Origin: Candidatus Melainabacteria bacterium
GTDB lineage: Bacteria; Cyanobacteriota; Vampirovibrionia; Obscuribacterales; Obscuribacteraceae
Assembly: GCA_012965515.1 (NCBI GenBank)
Contig: DTSE01000147.1
Span: 1-33,260, forward strand
Direction: 5' to 3'
Length of the DNA stretch: 33,260 bases
Shown here: in pieces, positions 6,964 through 14,986 of the stretch
Position numbering within the stretch: the first letter of the stretch is position 1
Layout of the letters: every line of letters starts with the position of its first letter
The notes under the pieces: model-generated
Database searches by the model: none
What the model was told of the DNA's origin: nothing
Seen by the model: only the letters and a program-made list of their open reading frames with translations
Position numbers and translations under genes: made by a program

Positions 6964-9900
6964 GTGTTTAATACAACTTCTGAAAGGCATAATGAGTTTG
7001 TCGGCCCAATACGGATTGACCCCTCGCCCGGAGAAACAACCGGCGAGATTACAACCGGTCCAAAGGGTCCGCGGGCTTTCAGGGGCGGGTCGACAGGAAT
7101 CCCGAGGAAAACAAGTGAGGGTGCGGAACCAAGCCGAATGACAGACAAAGAGTCACCTCTTGCTGACATTTACACTCTGTTGGGCGTCTCCCAGATGTCT
7201 CCGATGGAAGGCGTCCGCACGCGTTATTACAAGTTGACCCGGGCAATACATCGTGAATTGATGATGACGCCGGACATCGACAGGCGCAATCAGCTTCTTT
7301 ACGATTTGAAGTTTATTTGTATCGCCTACGACATTCTTTCTGATCCAGTTACTAGGACCGATTACGACTTAAGAACCATGGGCCTTCGGGGCGTCTCGAT
7401 GGTTCAAACGCCGGAAGAGAAGAAGCCTGGCGAGCTGGGTCAAAGACTGCACCTCAAGATTGGCGAGCTACTCAATGTCGCTGGTTTGCTTGAAGGTTCG
7501 GAGCTGGAAATCGCCTGTGACATGCACAAAGCGATGCCGGAAATGCAATTCGGCAGTTTCCTGGTAAAGCAAGGATTTATTGAAGAGTACCAACTCGAGG
7601 CCGTGCTCTTTGCGCAAAAACTATTGCGCAAGGGACTAATAACTGTTGTGCAGTATCAAGCTGCGATGGAGGAGTTGGAATCTAGTGGTGTCAGCATAGC
7701 GGAAACTGTTGTTGAGCGCGGTTATGTTACGCAGTCGGATTTGGATCACCTTGAAGAAGTGGAAGCTGAAGCGGAAGCGGAATTGAATCGCCCGGTAACA
7801 ACTCCTGTATATACGCAGCCTCCGCTGCAACCGAAGGCTGACGAACAAGTTGCAAGTCATTCCAATCTGCTCGCGCAGATGCTGCCGCCTGGTTCACCGG
7901 ATGTGGTATCAGCACGAGCCAGCGGCAACGGCGAGAAGGCGGCCGGCATTTTGGGCAAACTTCTCTCAGGCAAGCAAGATGGTGATATCACAGCGCCACC
8001 ATCAACAATGGGTAATTTGCTGAAAGCTAGCGCTTCGGCATCAGGAATGAATCCTGTAGCTGAAGCTCCTGCTGCACCACCCGCACCACCACCTACACCA
8101 CCGGCTCCACCAGCTCCCTCCAGTGCACCACCATCCCCGCCTGAAGAAAAAGCACATAAAGAACCTAAGAAAAAGCGCAACATCGAACTGCACGAAGTTG
8201 CCCAGGCATTCGATCCGAATTTGAACCGCAGCGCTAATCAAGATGTGGCTTCCGATACCTACGAAGGCGCCGCATATAAGGACGACCTTCTTAAGACGGA
8301 AAGCCAGAGAGACACTGGTGAGTTGAGCGGAAAGATACAGCCGTCCTCAGGATTACCGGACCGAGGTTATGACACTGGTCCAGAACTCCTGACCGCGGAT
8401 GACTTGGAAAACAGTTACAAAGACATTATGTCGCCTGGCGACCCGGATAGCGCGTCCAGCGATCAACTCGGACAAGTGGACGCCGAGTCCAGCGGCGTTG
8501 AATTTCAAGGTTTCGTTGATACAGATGAAGAAGCTGACGACGAAGATGAAGATGAGGACGAAGAGGAAGAAGACGAAGGCAACATCACTCTGATCGACTC
8601 GGAAGGCGCAGCCCTTGTCGAGGCTTCCCTGCCGCCCGCTGATGCAGAACAAGAATTGCAGTTCGGCGCCGGACGCGACAAGACTACTGATTCGACGCAC
8701 GAACGAATTCCTGCATATGCCTTCTCCGATCGCGCCTTGCATGATCTAGACAGCGTTTCCACAGAACAGCAGCCTTCACTGGATGCAGGACGGGAAAGTG
8801 GTGACGACCTGGAAGCCACGAAGAAAGCGCAATCAACGACGCGCGATAGGATACCGGCGTTCAGACCACCATTGCACAATACCTTCCAACTTGACGAAAC
8901 CGAGCAATCGAGTGAAGGAAAGCAAGAGGAAGGTGAGGCAGGCGATCGCCAGCTCGTGATATCGAATGCGGTGCCAAGCTGGAAAGATAATTTAGAGTGG
9001 AACGCACCCGACAGTGAAAACCAAGAGCAGCAAAAACCGATGACTGCGAGCCAGGAAAGCGAAGTAGTCGATATCAGCAAGCACCTGGATCTCGAAGCGA
9101 TCGAACCACAAAATAAACCCGACGACGAGTTGAAGTCCTTCCTCGGCGAAGAGTATAGAGAAGATCTCAACGAACTCGGAGAAAGTGGACGTCCTTTATG
9201 GGATGTTGAAGACGACGAATTCATTGTTCCCTCCGCTCAGAAACGCAGTGGACAAGGGCAATCTCAAGATCAAGGTGATGAAGAAGAACGCCTTGCCAAA
9301 GAAAAACGTGTTTCCGGCGGCTGGCAGCGTCTGAAAAACCCATTTGAATTGCAGCTTGACGCGCAAGGCTCTGGTCGGTCCACTCAGACTACCGGCGAAG
9401 AAGCAGTCGTCGAAGTGCCACCGCAAGAGTCGCTGGATCGCTCTAGGAGTGAGACTTCAGAATTCGCCCGTCCATCCATTCCTGGTATCACAAAGGGAGC
9501 CGAACCTGCGGATCACGCCACCGCGTCAACTGATTCCGCTGATTCTTTTGTAGAAGCGAGCGACTCTTTGGAAACTCCAGAAGAAGATGGCGAACCCTTC
9601 ATAACTCAACTTAAAGGCAGCGCCAATCCCAGTATCGTCATTGGTTTGGATGACGCAGAAGAAGCAGAATCATCCGAAGCAGCGGATTCATTTATGGCGT
9701 TGCCAAACATGGACACGCAGGTGCCCACTGTCGAGCCGCCTATAGTAGATGATGCGACAATCCAAGAAGCTGAAGCAGATCTTCTTGACGCTGAAGCTGA
9801 AGACGTTGCGGAGGCTCTGGAAGTCAAAGAAGTTGCTGAATCTGAAGAAGGTGCTGAATCACTAGAAGGAATTCCCGAAGCGGTAATACCAGTATTTGAA

Positions 9901-10476
9901 GCAGCTGACGTTTCGATTGAATCTGATCAAGAGACAGTAGAGGGAGAAGAAAAAGAAGGCGAAGCACGCCCTGTCAGCATTACATCGATGGAAACTCAAG
10001 CATACGAAGAACTTGCGGACGAAGTTCGTGAGCCAGAATTACCTGATCAAGAAAACTTGGAAGACGCAGAAGAAGTGCCAGCTGAAGACACTGATTCTGA
10101 TGAAATTGCCATCGCTGATGCATCGGAAGTAGAAGTTTCGGACAAGGAAATCGTGGACGAGGAAATAGTGGAAGAGGAAATCGTGGACGAGGAAACCACG
10201 AGCGATGAAACTGCCGGCGAGGATGCAAGCAGCGACGACACCGCATCCGCAAGCCCTGATGCTACATCCACAAGCGATGCGGAAGTGGTTCCACCAGCAC
10301 CCGCTGGAGACACGGAAGAAACTGCAGCTGCGGCATCTACCAGCGATAATGGCACTCCTGACAAAGAAGAAGATGATACCGCCAGTGATGACAAAGCATC
10401 AGCAACTGATGCCGAGTCAGCTCTCTCTAAACGCCGCCGAATGCTAGGCCGCCGCCACCACAGAGGCAAACCATAG
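6964..10476 (+). CDS. Giant acidic protein: J-like domain, MshEN-like repeats, disordered tail
   Basis: Up to 1170 aa from a GTG at 6964; an in-frame ATG at 7138 (residue 59) may be the real start. Residues 66-136 resemble a J domain (LADIYTLLGVS, YYKLTRAIHREL, AYDILSDPVTRTDYDLR), but the HPD motif that activates Hsp70 is replaced by HRE (96-98). Residues about 160-265 hold repeats of the GspE/MshE N-terminal type (IGELLNVAGLLEGSEL; FLVKQGFIEEYQLEA; VERGYVTQSDL). From about 300 on the chain is low-complexity: a Pro/Ala-rich stretch at about 367-392, an almost pure Asp/Glu run at about 519-539, short EEIVDEE-type tandem repeats at about 1060-1079, and a basic tail (KRRRMLGRRHHRGKP). No membrane span. 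The architecture suggests a cytosolic scaffold or chaperone-like adaptor; the function is unknown. Confidence 0.85.
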   Translation: MFNTTSERHNEFVGPIRIDPSPGETTGEITTGPKGPRAFRGGSTGIPRKTSEGAEPSRMTDKESPLADIYTLLGVSQMSPMEGVRTRYYKLTRAIHRELMMTPDIDRRNQLLYDLKFICIAYDILSDPVTRTDYDLRTMGLRGVSMVQTPEEKKPGELGQRLHLKIGELLNVAGLLEGSELEIACDMHKAMPEMQFGSFLVKQGFIEEYQLEAVLFAQKLLRKGLITVVQYQAAMEELESSGVSIAETVVERGYVTQSDLDHLEEVEAEAEAELNRPVTTPVYTQPPLQPKADEQVASHSNLLAQMLPPGSPDVVSARASGNGEKAAGILGKLLSGKQDGDITAPPSTMGNLLKASASASGMNPVAEAPAAPPAPPPTPPAPPAPSSAPPSPPEEKAHKEPKKKRNIELHEVAQAFDPNLNRSANQDVASDTYEGAAYKDDLLKTESQRDTGELSGKIQPSSGLPDRGYDTGPELLTADDLENSYKDIMSPGDPDSASSDQLGQVDAESSGVEFQGFVDTDEEADDEDEDEDEEEEDEGNITLIDSEGAALVEASLPPADAEQELQFGAGRDKTTDSTHERIPAYAFSDRALHDLDSVSTEQQPSLDAGRESGDDLEATKKAQSTTRDRIPAFRPPLHNTFQLDETEQSSEGKQEEGEAGDRQLVISNAVPSWKDNLEWNAPDSENQEQQKPMTASQESEVVDISKHLDLEAIEPQNKPDDELKSFLGEEYREDLNELGESGRPLWDVEDDEFIVPSAQKRSGQGQSQDQGDEEERLAKEKRVSGGWQRLKNPFELQLDAQGSGRSTQTTGEEAVVEVPPQESLDRSRSETSEFARPSIPGITKGAEPADHATASTDSADSFVEASDSLETPEEDGEPFITQLKGSANPSIVIGLDDAEEAESSEAADSFMALPNMDTQVPTVEPPIVDDATIQEAEADLLDAEAEDVAEALEVKEVAESEEGAESLEGIPEAVIPVFEAADVSIESDQETVEGEEKEGEARPVSITSMETQAYEELADEVREPELPDQENLEDAEEVPAEDTDSDEIAIADASEVEVSDKEIVDEEIVEEEIVDEETTSDETAGEDASSDDTASASPDATSTSDAEVVPPAPAGDTEETAAAASTSDNGTPDKEEDDTASDDKASATDAESALSKRRRMLGRRHHRGKP
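6992..7141 (+). CDS. Possible 49-aa overlapping ORF, coupled to the ATG at 7138
   Basis: An ATG at 6992 with GAAAGG 4 nt upstream opens a 49-codon frame (MSLSAQYGLTPRPEKQPAR...). It ends in a TGA overlapping the in-frame ATG at 7138 of the giant acidic protein (ATGA). This has better initiation signals than the GTG at 6964, which has no ribosome site. Either the long gene starts at 6964 and this frame is a shadow, or this is a short leader ORF and the long gene starts at 7138. Protein similarity is not recognisable in either frame. Confidence 0.25.
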   Translation: MSLSAQYGLTPRPEKQPARLQPVQRVRGLSGAGRQESRGKQVRVRNQAE

Positions 10477-10512
10477 TTGTCAGCAAGGGCGTCATAAATG
10501 CCGCCCGCGCGA

Positions 10513-10595
10513 AAGGCACATGCAATGCGCCACGGCTCCGAACGGGCGACGCATGGCTTCGTCACAACAAGAAGGTCGCATGCAATGCGACCTCA
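10513..10595. repeat. Array of three hairpin elements
   Basis: Three palindromic units stand in a row in the 140-nt gap between two convergent stops. Unit 1: GGCACA-TGCAA-TGCGCC (10515-10531), one mismatch. Unit 2: a decayed version of GGGCGATGCATGGCATCGCC (10544-10564). Unit 3: AGGTCGCA-TGCAA-TGCGACCT (10573-10593), perfect 8-bp stem. Units 1 and 3 share the loop TGCAA and the inner CA/TG pairs but differ in the outer stem. Unit 2 matches the core of the copy at 5975. The array therefore mixes both types of the dispersed family. Confidence 0.72.
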
Positions 10596-10622
10596 CAACT
10601 ACAACTACAACTACAACTACAA
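10595..10622. repeat. Hexanucleotide microsatellite (ACAACT)4
   Basis: Four exact ACAACT units occupy 10595-10618, followed by a partial ACAA. The array directly abuts the third hairpin. On the minus strand it reads (TTGTAG)n, and its first TAG is the stop codon of the response-regulator gene. Each unit is 6 nt and carries an in-frame TAG, so copy-number change would not alter that protein unless the first unit mutates. Confidence 0.9.
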
Positions 10623-11549
10623 TTGCGCCGGCGAACCTTCGCGTTGTTGATGAGACCGATAGAGTCGCAAAACAATCGACAATTGCTCGGCAATTAGCCG
10701 TACAACTTTTTGGTCGCCAGGCTTATATGCTTGGTTCGGATACGGAATCACTATCAACAAGCCAAGTCGCAAACCGGTCATGTCGATCGGTTGTGTGAGC
10801 GCGTTTTCAATCAAACCACCAGGCTTGATTCCCTCCTCACGCATAGGAGGAAGCCCAAGTTGCAGAGACAACTTCGAAACGTACGATTTGACAGCGGCTT
10901 CCTGCGCATCATCATTCAAATCAAGTTGCAGACTGGAATAAGCACCTTGATTAACAACAACAGCGCATGATTGATAATTCAAAATCGAAGACAGAAGCGC
11001 AAACAACTTCTCGGTAATCAAGTCGAGGTCTAACAGGTCTTCACCGATTCTGCGCACTTCATCAATGATAGTTGCTTCGAAGAGCAGACGTTCCAAAAGC
11101 TGATTCAGCCGCCCGTTTATTTCTTCAGGCACTGGAGCGCGCGACGAATCAGGCAAAATACGAAGCCGCGGCTGTACCTTCGACTCAGCAAGAATTTCCC
11201 TAATTGCAATGATCAGGTTTTGAAATCCAGGCTCTTTAGGAATGTATCTGTCTGCGCCAGACTTCAGCCCCCAGAAACGGTCAATAGACCCATCAAGCTT
11301 CGTCAAAAGAATTACAGGCGTACCGGAGAGTTCGGAATCATTCTTCACCAGACGGCACAATTGATAGCCGTTGATGCCGGTCATCACGACGTCCGAGATA
11401 ATCAGGTCAGGCAGCTCATTGTAAGCGCGCACAAGCCCCTCAGCGCCGTTCCGCGCCTCGAGAATCGTGTAGCCCTCCGCCTCGAGATTCCTTCTTATAG
11501 TAAGAAGTTGCGTCGGGCTGTCTTCAATTAGCAGCAATCGATAGCTCAT
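10617..11549 (-). CDS. Response regulator, REC plus GAF-like output, no DNA-binding domain
   Basis: 310 aa. Residues 1-122 are a receiver domain: acidic pair Glu9-Asp10 in LLLIEDSPTQ, phosphoacceptor Asp53 in LIISDVVMTGINGYQ, and the switch Thr and Lys in VILLTKLDG. After a linker, residues about 150-305 look like a GAF domain (IGEDLLDLDLITEKLFALLSSIL; GLRLGLLIVIPYPNQAYKPGDQ; VVRLIAEQLSIVLRLY). No helix-turn-helix, GGDEF or kinase part is present, so output is probably by protein or ligand contact. Start ATG at 11549-11547. The stop codon is part of a hexanucleotide repeat array. Its partner kinase is not adjacent; the hybrid kinase with an HPt domain at 22583 is a candidate donor, by inference only. 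Confidence 0.92.
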   Translation of the reverse strand: MSYRLLLIEDSPTQLLTIRRNLEAEGYTILEARNGAEGLVRAYNELPDLIISDVVMTGINGYQLCRLVKNDSELSGTPVILLTKLDGSIDRFWGLKSGADRYIPKEPGFQNLIIAIREILAESKVQPRLRILPDSSRAPVPEEINGRLNQLLERLLFEATIIDEVRRIGEDLLDLDLITEKLFALLSSILNYQSCAVVVNQGAYSSLQLDLNDDAQEAAVKSYVSKLSLQLGLPPMREEGIKPGGLIENALTQPIDMTGLRLGLLIVIPYPNQAYKPGDQKVVRLIAEQLSIVLRLYRSHQQREGSPAQL

Positions 11550-11719
11550 TGGCCTACCGCATCAGTCCTTAAGCCGTGCGCCTATTGTACTCCTCTCGGA
11601 GGGTTCGTTCATCTTGACACCCAAGGTTGCTTTACCTATCTTCCCCCGTTGCCGTCTGGGATTTGTTTTGCAGCATCTGCGCCGATTTTCGCCCTGCTTA
11701 GACCAAGCACCTTAGATTG

Positions 11720-14689
11720 TCATTTTCCTGTCAATCTTTGGAGAAGCGCTTCGAGTTCCCCAGACCGCGGCCCACCATTAGCCAACCCCTGGCGAACTAT
11801 CGAGACGGCCTTATCCTTGTTACCCTTTAGTGCCTCCGCTTGAGCCAGCCAAAACGCTTGCGCGGCGGTCGGAGCCTCAACGTTTTCAATCGATTTAACG
11901 GACGCGCCGCCGGTCTCGAAGCGCCCAGTCATGTAGGAAACGACATCACATGCCGCTGCTGTGGTCGGGGACTCAGACAAAGTCCACCCCTCAAATGCCG
12001 CGGCAAGTGCCGCGTCATCAAGCCCCTCACCAACATGCTTCTGCGAAAAGCGTGCCATCGACAACGCCACACGATCAACAAATTCAGCTTTCTGTGCTGC
12101 ATCCTCCGGTAACCCTTTCAAGCACGTAAGCAGATTGGAGCGCACAGAATGCAATAGTTCCAGATTCTTCTCGATGCGGTCGTCCTTGTTCATCAGTTGA
12201 TAGGGCAGGGCATATTCGCTTTTCAAATTGTCATCCGTATTGACCGAAATTCTCTCGGTCGAGAGCTTCTTCCACAACAGCTCGTCCAATGACAATGGAG
12301 TCAAAACCAGCATGGAAAGCAGGTCAGCTGAGGATTCCAAATGACAATAACCAAGCTTGGACTTCAGCGCAGGCTCGCCAATCAGTTTCTCAATCCGCGC
12401 GACATCAAGTTTTGCCTCATCAGAAACATCCTTTACTGGCTGAACTGAGGCTTTTGCGTTGCCAATCGTCTGAGCGAAGGAAACAATCAATATCTCGCCA
12501 GAACCGTGTGGGTGAAAAACATAAGTTGCCGGAAGCTCTCTTTGAATTGTATTGAGAAGAACAAGTAGAGTCTTTTCATCGATAGAGTAAAGTTGCAGCC
12601 ACTGGCAGAAAACACCACCTTTAGCCAGTCTTGAAGCTACCAATTGAAAAAACTCTTGAGTATAGAGATCCCCTGCTCCATTTACCCATGGTTCTGCAGG
12701 TTGAGAAACTATCAAGTCGTACGTGTTCGCTGTGTAAGACAAAAAACTTCGCGCATCGCAAACAACCTTGCGAATATCGGCTCTCTCAGTCTTTTTCTCG
12801 AACGGTAAAAAGAACTGACTCGCTTCAAAGACAGCCTTCTCAATTTCAGCGACCGTTAGATTCAAAACATTCTTCTGTTTTGCAAGTGCACCATATGTAG
12901 CGCCACTTCCACAACCAATCACAAGCGAATTCAACTTATCCTTCGGACTGAGAATATATGGCAAAAGTCCAAGAAGCATCTGAGTGGGGTAATCGCTTGT
13001 AGGCGCAGGGCGAGCCAGATCTTGCGGCATAGTTGCTTCGACTTTTCCGTCGCTTTTGAGCACAGAAATATTCTTCTTCGGCATCTCCTCGACAGTTACT
13101 GTTGTGTTCAACCCTTCTCTATAAAAAACGACGGAAGCACTTTTTCTTTCCAACTCAATTGATGCACGCATGGCTCTTGCTGCTTTTTCATTTTCGATTG
13201 GAAACAGACCCAGACCTTGCGACAAGAGAAATGTGTCCGCGCGCGGTGGATACAGGGTTGACACGAGCCCGATGATCGCTGCTGCACACAAGAAAACGAC
13301 GCCGGACTGTTTCTCCTTTTTGGTGGCAATCGAAATTTGGTGCGATGCTGCCAATGCTGCAATCAGAAGACAAACTCCAGCAACAACAATCAAACTCGCA
13401 AGCAAACCGCTCTCATAGCGTTCGCTAAATGCCGGAATCAAATAGAGTCCTGCGCCCAGAGAGCCGACGACAGCACCCAATGTGCTGGCGCTGTATAACC
13501 AGCTAGCCCTTGCCGTTTTTGCGTTGACTTGTTTCAAACTTCCCGCAAGAACAGCCGGGAAGACGGCGCTCGTGAAAGCAACAGGCAAAACCACAACATA
13601 CAAACAAATCATCATTCTAGGAAAGATAAAGGTTCTGAAAAGCGGAAGGTCCTGGAATTTGAAACTGGACGCCAATTCGGAAAAATAAAGAACCAAATCA
13701 GGCAGCTTGTTTATCAAACAGGCTTCGGCAAAAATGAGAAGCGCCGCACCAGATGCCACAAACGCAACCATCGACTTAGCAGTCACACCAGCCTTTTTGG
13801 TGGTCATCAATACCCAACCAACAGGCGAAGAAGCATACAATCCAAAGATTACTCCGCAAAGAACAATGCCAATGCTGTAAGTTGATGACCCCAAGATCAA
13901 CGTGAAAAGCCTTGTAAAAACGACTTCCAACGCTAGTGTTGCTGCGGCGGAAAGAAATACCAACAAACAATCGAACTGTGGCATCACTTCATCGGCATGA
14001 CTTGAGGCTGCCATATCAATCGAGTTGCGAGGGCTGATCAATTTAACAACAACCAGGGAAAGCACCAGCGCAATGACACTCGCAGTGACGTTCAGCGCAC
14101 CGGCTGTTCCGAGTGTCACGGACAATCCGAAACTTGGAATCAAAAAGAAGGCACCGCTGGCAACACCAAGCAGCGCACCGAAAAGATTTGTCGCATACAA
14201 AATTGTCGTTGCTTTTCCAACATCAATGGCAATCTTCTCCGCAGCAGCAATTGCCGCCGGCCAGGTTGCCCCCATTGCGAGCGCAGGCGCTGCGACCAAC
14301 AAAAACGCCAAGGCTTGCCGAACGGTTTCATCCCCCAGAAAGGATAAAGACACAAGCGGCCCGACGGTAAAAGTCCCGGCACGAAACATGACAGCGTAAA
14401 GCAGTGCGAACGCGCACGCTATCGCTTCCAACACCGCAAAAAATCGCAATGGATTGACGCCGCTAAAAAGCCCACCGCCTCTGGCAAGAACCGCATTGCC
14501 AAGCAGTGCCCCCGCGCCCAGCCCCGCCATGACACCTGCGTAGACGACGGCGGCAGAAGGAGTAGTCGCGCCAACCAACCGTACAAGCTCGCGCTGCCAG
14601 ACAGTTTGAGCAATAAGCGCAGCCGCACCCGACAGCGCGAAGCTCGTGAAGAGTGCGATCTCAATCGTCTTTCGACCGGAACCTGGCAC
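11720..14689 (-). CDS. Membrane protein fused to a spermidine-synthase-like domain
   Basis: 989 aa from a GTG at 14689-14687 with GGGAG about 9 nt upstream. Roughly residues 1-490 contain about a dozen hydrophobic spans of the fused MFS/spermidine-synthase type (SFALSGAAALIAQTVWQREL at the start; later LFGALLGVASGAFFL). Residues about 500-740 form a Rossmann methyltransferase-like aminopropyltransferase domain: SLVIGCGSGATYGAL near 588, VAEIEKAVFEAS, DARSFLS, YDLIVSQPAEPW. The normal polyamine synthase acidic motif is not obvious (SQPAEPW in place of DxxDP), so true spermidine synthesis is doubtful. The last ~230 residues are an extra, helical, Ala-rich extension ending in a TPR-like piece (AQAFWLAQAEALKGNKDKAV). 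It is divergent from sbcC. Confidence 0.88.
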   Translation of the reverse strand: MPGSGRKTIEIALFTSFALSGAAALIAQTVWQRELVRLVGATTPSAAVVYAGVMAGLGAGALLGNAVLARGGGLFSGVNPLRFFAVLEAIACAFALLYAVMFRAGTFTVGPLVSLSFLGDETVRQALAFLLVAAPALAMGATWPAAIAAAEKIAIDVGKATTILYATNLFGALLGVASGAFFLIPSFGLSVTLGTAGALNVTASVIALVLSLVVVKLISPRNSIDMAASSHADEVMPQFDCLLVFLSAAATLALEVVFTRLFTLILGSSTYSIGIVLCGVIFGLYASSPVGWVLMTTKKAGVTAKSMVAFVASGAALLIFAEACLINKLPDLVLYFSELASSFKFQDLPLFRTFIFPRMMICLYVVVLPVAFTSAVFPAVLAGSLKQVNAKTARASWLYSASTLGAVVGSLGAGLYLIPAFSERYESGLLASLIVVAGVCLLIAALAASHQISIATKKEKQSGVVFLCAAAIIGLVSTLYPPRADTFLLSQGLGLFPIENEKAARAMRASIELERKSASVVFYREGLNTTVTVEEMPKKNISVLKSDGKVEATMPQDLARPAPTSDYPTQMLLGLLPYILSPKDKLNSLVIGCGSGATYGALAKQKNVLNLTVAEIEKAVFEASQFFLPFEKKTERADIRKVVCDARSFLSYTANTYDLIVSQPAEPWVNGAGDLYTQEFFQLVASRLAKGGVFCQWLQLYSIDEKTLLVLLNTIQRELPATYVFHPHGSGEILIVSFAQTIGNAKASVQPVKDVSDEAKLDVARIEKLIGEPALKSKLGYCHLESSADLLSMLVLTPLSLDELLWKKLSTERISVNTDDNLKSEYALPYQLMNKDDRIEKNLELLHSVRSNLLTCLKGLPEDAAQKAEFVDRVALSMARFSQKHVGEGLDDAALAAAFEGWTLSESPTTAAACDVVSYMTGRFETGGASVKSIENVEAPTAAQAFWLAQAEALKGNKDKAVSIVRQGLANGGPRSGELEALLQRLTGK

Positions 14690-14799
14690 TCAAATCAACT
14701 CCCACAGCACGGCCACACAGCAGCCACTTTTGATTATGCCAGTCTTTCAACCGTGACGCGTCGCTTCATCGGACAGAGGATGGTATTAATCGGACGCCG

Positions 14800-14830
14800 C
14801 AGGGTCGATGCACGGCATCGCCCGGTTCTG
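14800..14830 (+). repeat. Dispersed hairpin element (copy C, degenerate)
   Basis: CGCAGGG-T-CGATGC, loop ACG, GCATCGCCC, then GGTTCTG. The stem of GGGCGATGC pairing with GCATCGCCC is preserved except for one inserted T. The left flank CGCAGGG corresponds to CGTAGGG and the right flank GCCCGGTTCT to GCCCGGTATT of copy A. It lies between the divergent starts at 14689 and 14987. Confidence 0.62.
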
Positions 14831-14881
14831 ACAGAGATACACCCCTGACTTAGGAATTAACCTCTTTCTCCCAAAATTACC

Positions 14882-14900
14882 TATATAGCCTAGCTATATA
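14882..14900. promoter_or_regulatory. Perfect 8-3-8 palindrome, candidate operator upstream of sbcC
   Basis: TATATAGC-CTA-GCTATATA is a perfect inverted repeat with an odd centre, flanked on both sides by AATTAC (14875-14880 and 14901-14906). It is the AT-rich core of the gap between the two divergent genes and lies 87 nt upstream of the preferred sbcC ATG. The size fits a dimeric repressor site, or overlapping -10 elements for the two strands (TATATA in both directions). No regulator can be named. Confidence 0.5.
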
Positions 14901-14986
14901 AATTACTCATGACATTTATTAGAGGTTAGAATCAAAAGTTGAGCCGGCAGCATCATAGCCGGATGCCTCGGAGCAGGAGCAGGCAG

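Noticed and set aside
8505..9224. 239-codon Ser-rich minus-strand frame
   Set aside because: Shadow of the acidic gene: Asp/Glu codons GAA/GAC/GAT read backwards give long Ser/Phe runs.
10513..10622. Repeat array as a CRISPR
   Set aside because: Units are short, imperfect and of two types, there are no regular spacers of 25-40 nt, and no cas genes are nearby.
14939..14986. TTG at 14939 as the start of SbcC
   Set aside because: It adds 16 residues rich in Arg, Ser and His that are not typical of SbcC; the ATG at 14987 has AGGAG at 7 nt and the expected N-terminus.
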